A DNA stretch of 6,584 nt. It comes from an uncultured Victivallales bacterium. Lineage in GTDB: Bacteria; Verrucomicrobiota; Lentisphaeria; Oligosphaerales; JAFGRS01. The stretch is from positions 1-6,584 of the forward strand of contig CAILKC010000882.1 of assembly GCA_903834675.1 (NCBI GenBank), written 5' to 3'. Both the position numbers and the translations under genes were made by a program. Shown one piece after another: positions 6,454-6,584 of the stretch. How positions within the stretch are numbered: the first letter of the stretch is position 1; every line of letters begins with the position of its first letter. Under the pieces are notes generated by a model. The model made no database searches. It saw only the letters and a program-made list of their open reading frames with translations, and was not told the DNA's origin.

Positions 6454-6584
6454 TCACGGCAGCGCTACCCGCGCCAGGGATCCGGTGGCATCGACCACGA
6501 TCACCTGACCGTTGGGGAGAGCGAGGAGGTGCTCTACCCGGCCGGCGACCTTGCCCGCAGCGCGCAGCTCGCCCCGCTCATCGA
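6454..6584 (-). CDS. 3' end of an unidentified gene (partial)
   Basis: An open frame enters from the right edge and ends in TGA at 6454-6456, giving the last 42 residues of a protein. The sequence includes VEHLLALPNGQVIVVDATGS followed by LARVALP. The alternation of short hydrophobic strands with NGQ and DATG turns resembles a blade of a beta-propeller or another beta-rich repeat protein, but 42 residues are too few to assign a family. Codon use is GC-rich like its neighbours. The gene is on the same strand as the operon but is separated from it by about 510 bases containing the repeat array, so it is probably a different transcription unit. It could also be a chance open frame, because its start is outside the window. 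Confidence 0.5.
   Translation of the reverse strand, partial: DERGELRAAGKVAGRVEHLLALPNGQVIVVDATGSLARVALP

Noticed and set aside
6073..6457. Overlapping minus-strand open frames rich in repeated GTGAGIAGSR-type peptides
   Set aside because: They are translations of the hairpin repeat in different frames, with no binding site, no domain and the same DNA read in more than one frame.
5762..6508. A 248-codon plus-strand open frame running from the oxidoreductase into the repeat array
   Set aside because: It crosses a real gene antisense, a promoter region and the repeats, and the predicted protein is repetitive and Arg/Pro-rich.

Overview
This is a GC-rich bacterial window in which every supported gene lies on the minus strand. 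It runs, in transcription order from right to left: the 3' end of an unidentified gene at the right edge; a gene-free stretch of about 510 bases holding a four-copy hairpin repeat; a Gfo/Idh/MocA-family oxidoreductase; a uroporphyrinogen-decarboxylase (UroD)-like protein; ClpS; ClpA; and a FabG-like short-chain dehydrogenase. A compound REP-like palindromic repeat fills the left edge.

The five complete genes are separated by 26, 8, -1 and 4 bases, with no room for internal promoters or terminators, so they look like one transcription unit. ClpS and ClpA are the textbook adaptor and unfoldase pair of N-degron proteolysis, and both keep their key motifs. ClpA also carries an IGF loop for docking to a ClpP that is not in the window. 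The other three genes are metabolic: two NAD(P)-dependent oxidoreductases and a UroD-fold protein that lacks the usual haem-pathway signature. Finding protein quality control inside a sugar/small-molecule operon is the main oddity of the gene content. No function linking the five can be proved from the sequence.

The organism cannot be named with confidence. The high GC, the pairing of a Gfo/Idh/MocA protein with a non-canonical UroD-like protein, and the REP-like intergenic palindromes resemble uncultivated Armatimonadota or planctomycete/PVC-type bacteria. That placement is inference only.

The most structured non-coding DNA is at the two ends. At the left, three small GCNC-CTTCA-GNGC hairpins, one with a compensatory base-pair change, are combined with a perfect CCCAGGGC-GTT-GCCCTGGG hairpin. 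At the right, a 48-base core is repeated four times (starts spaced 61, 77 and 77), almost without change, while the segments between cores diverge. I see no transposase, CRISPR-associated gene, tRNA or rRNA, and no convincing new multi-gene system.
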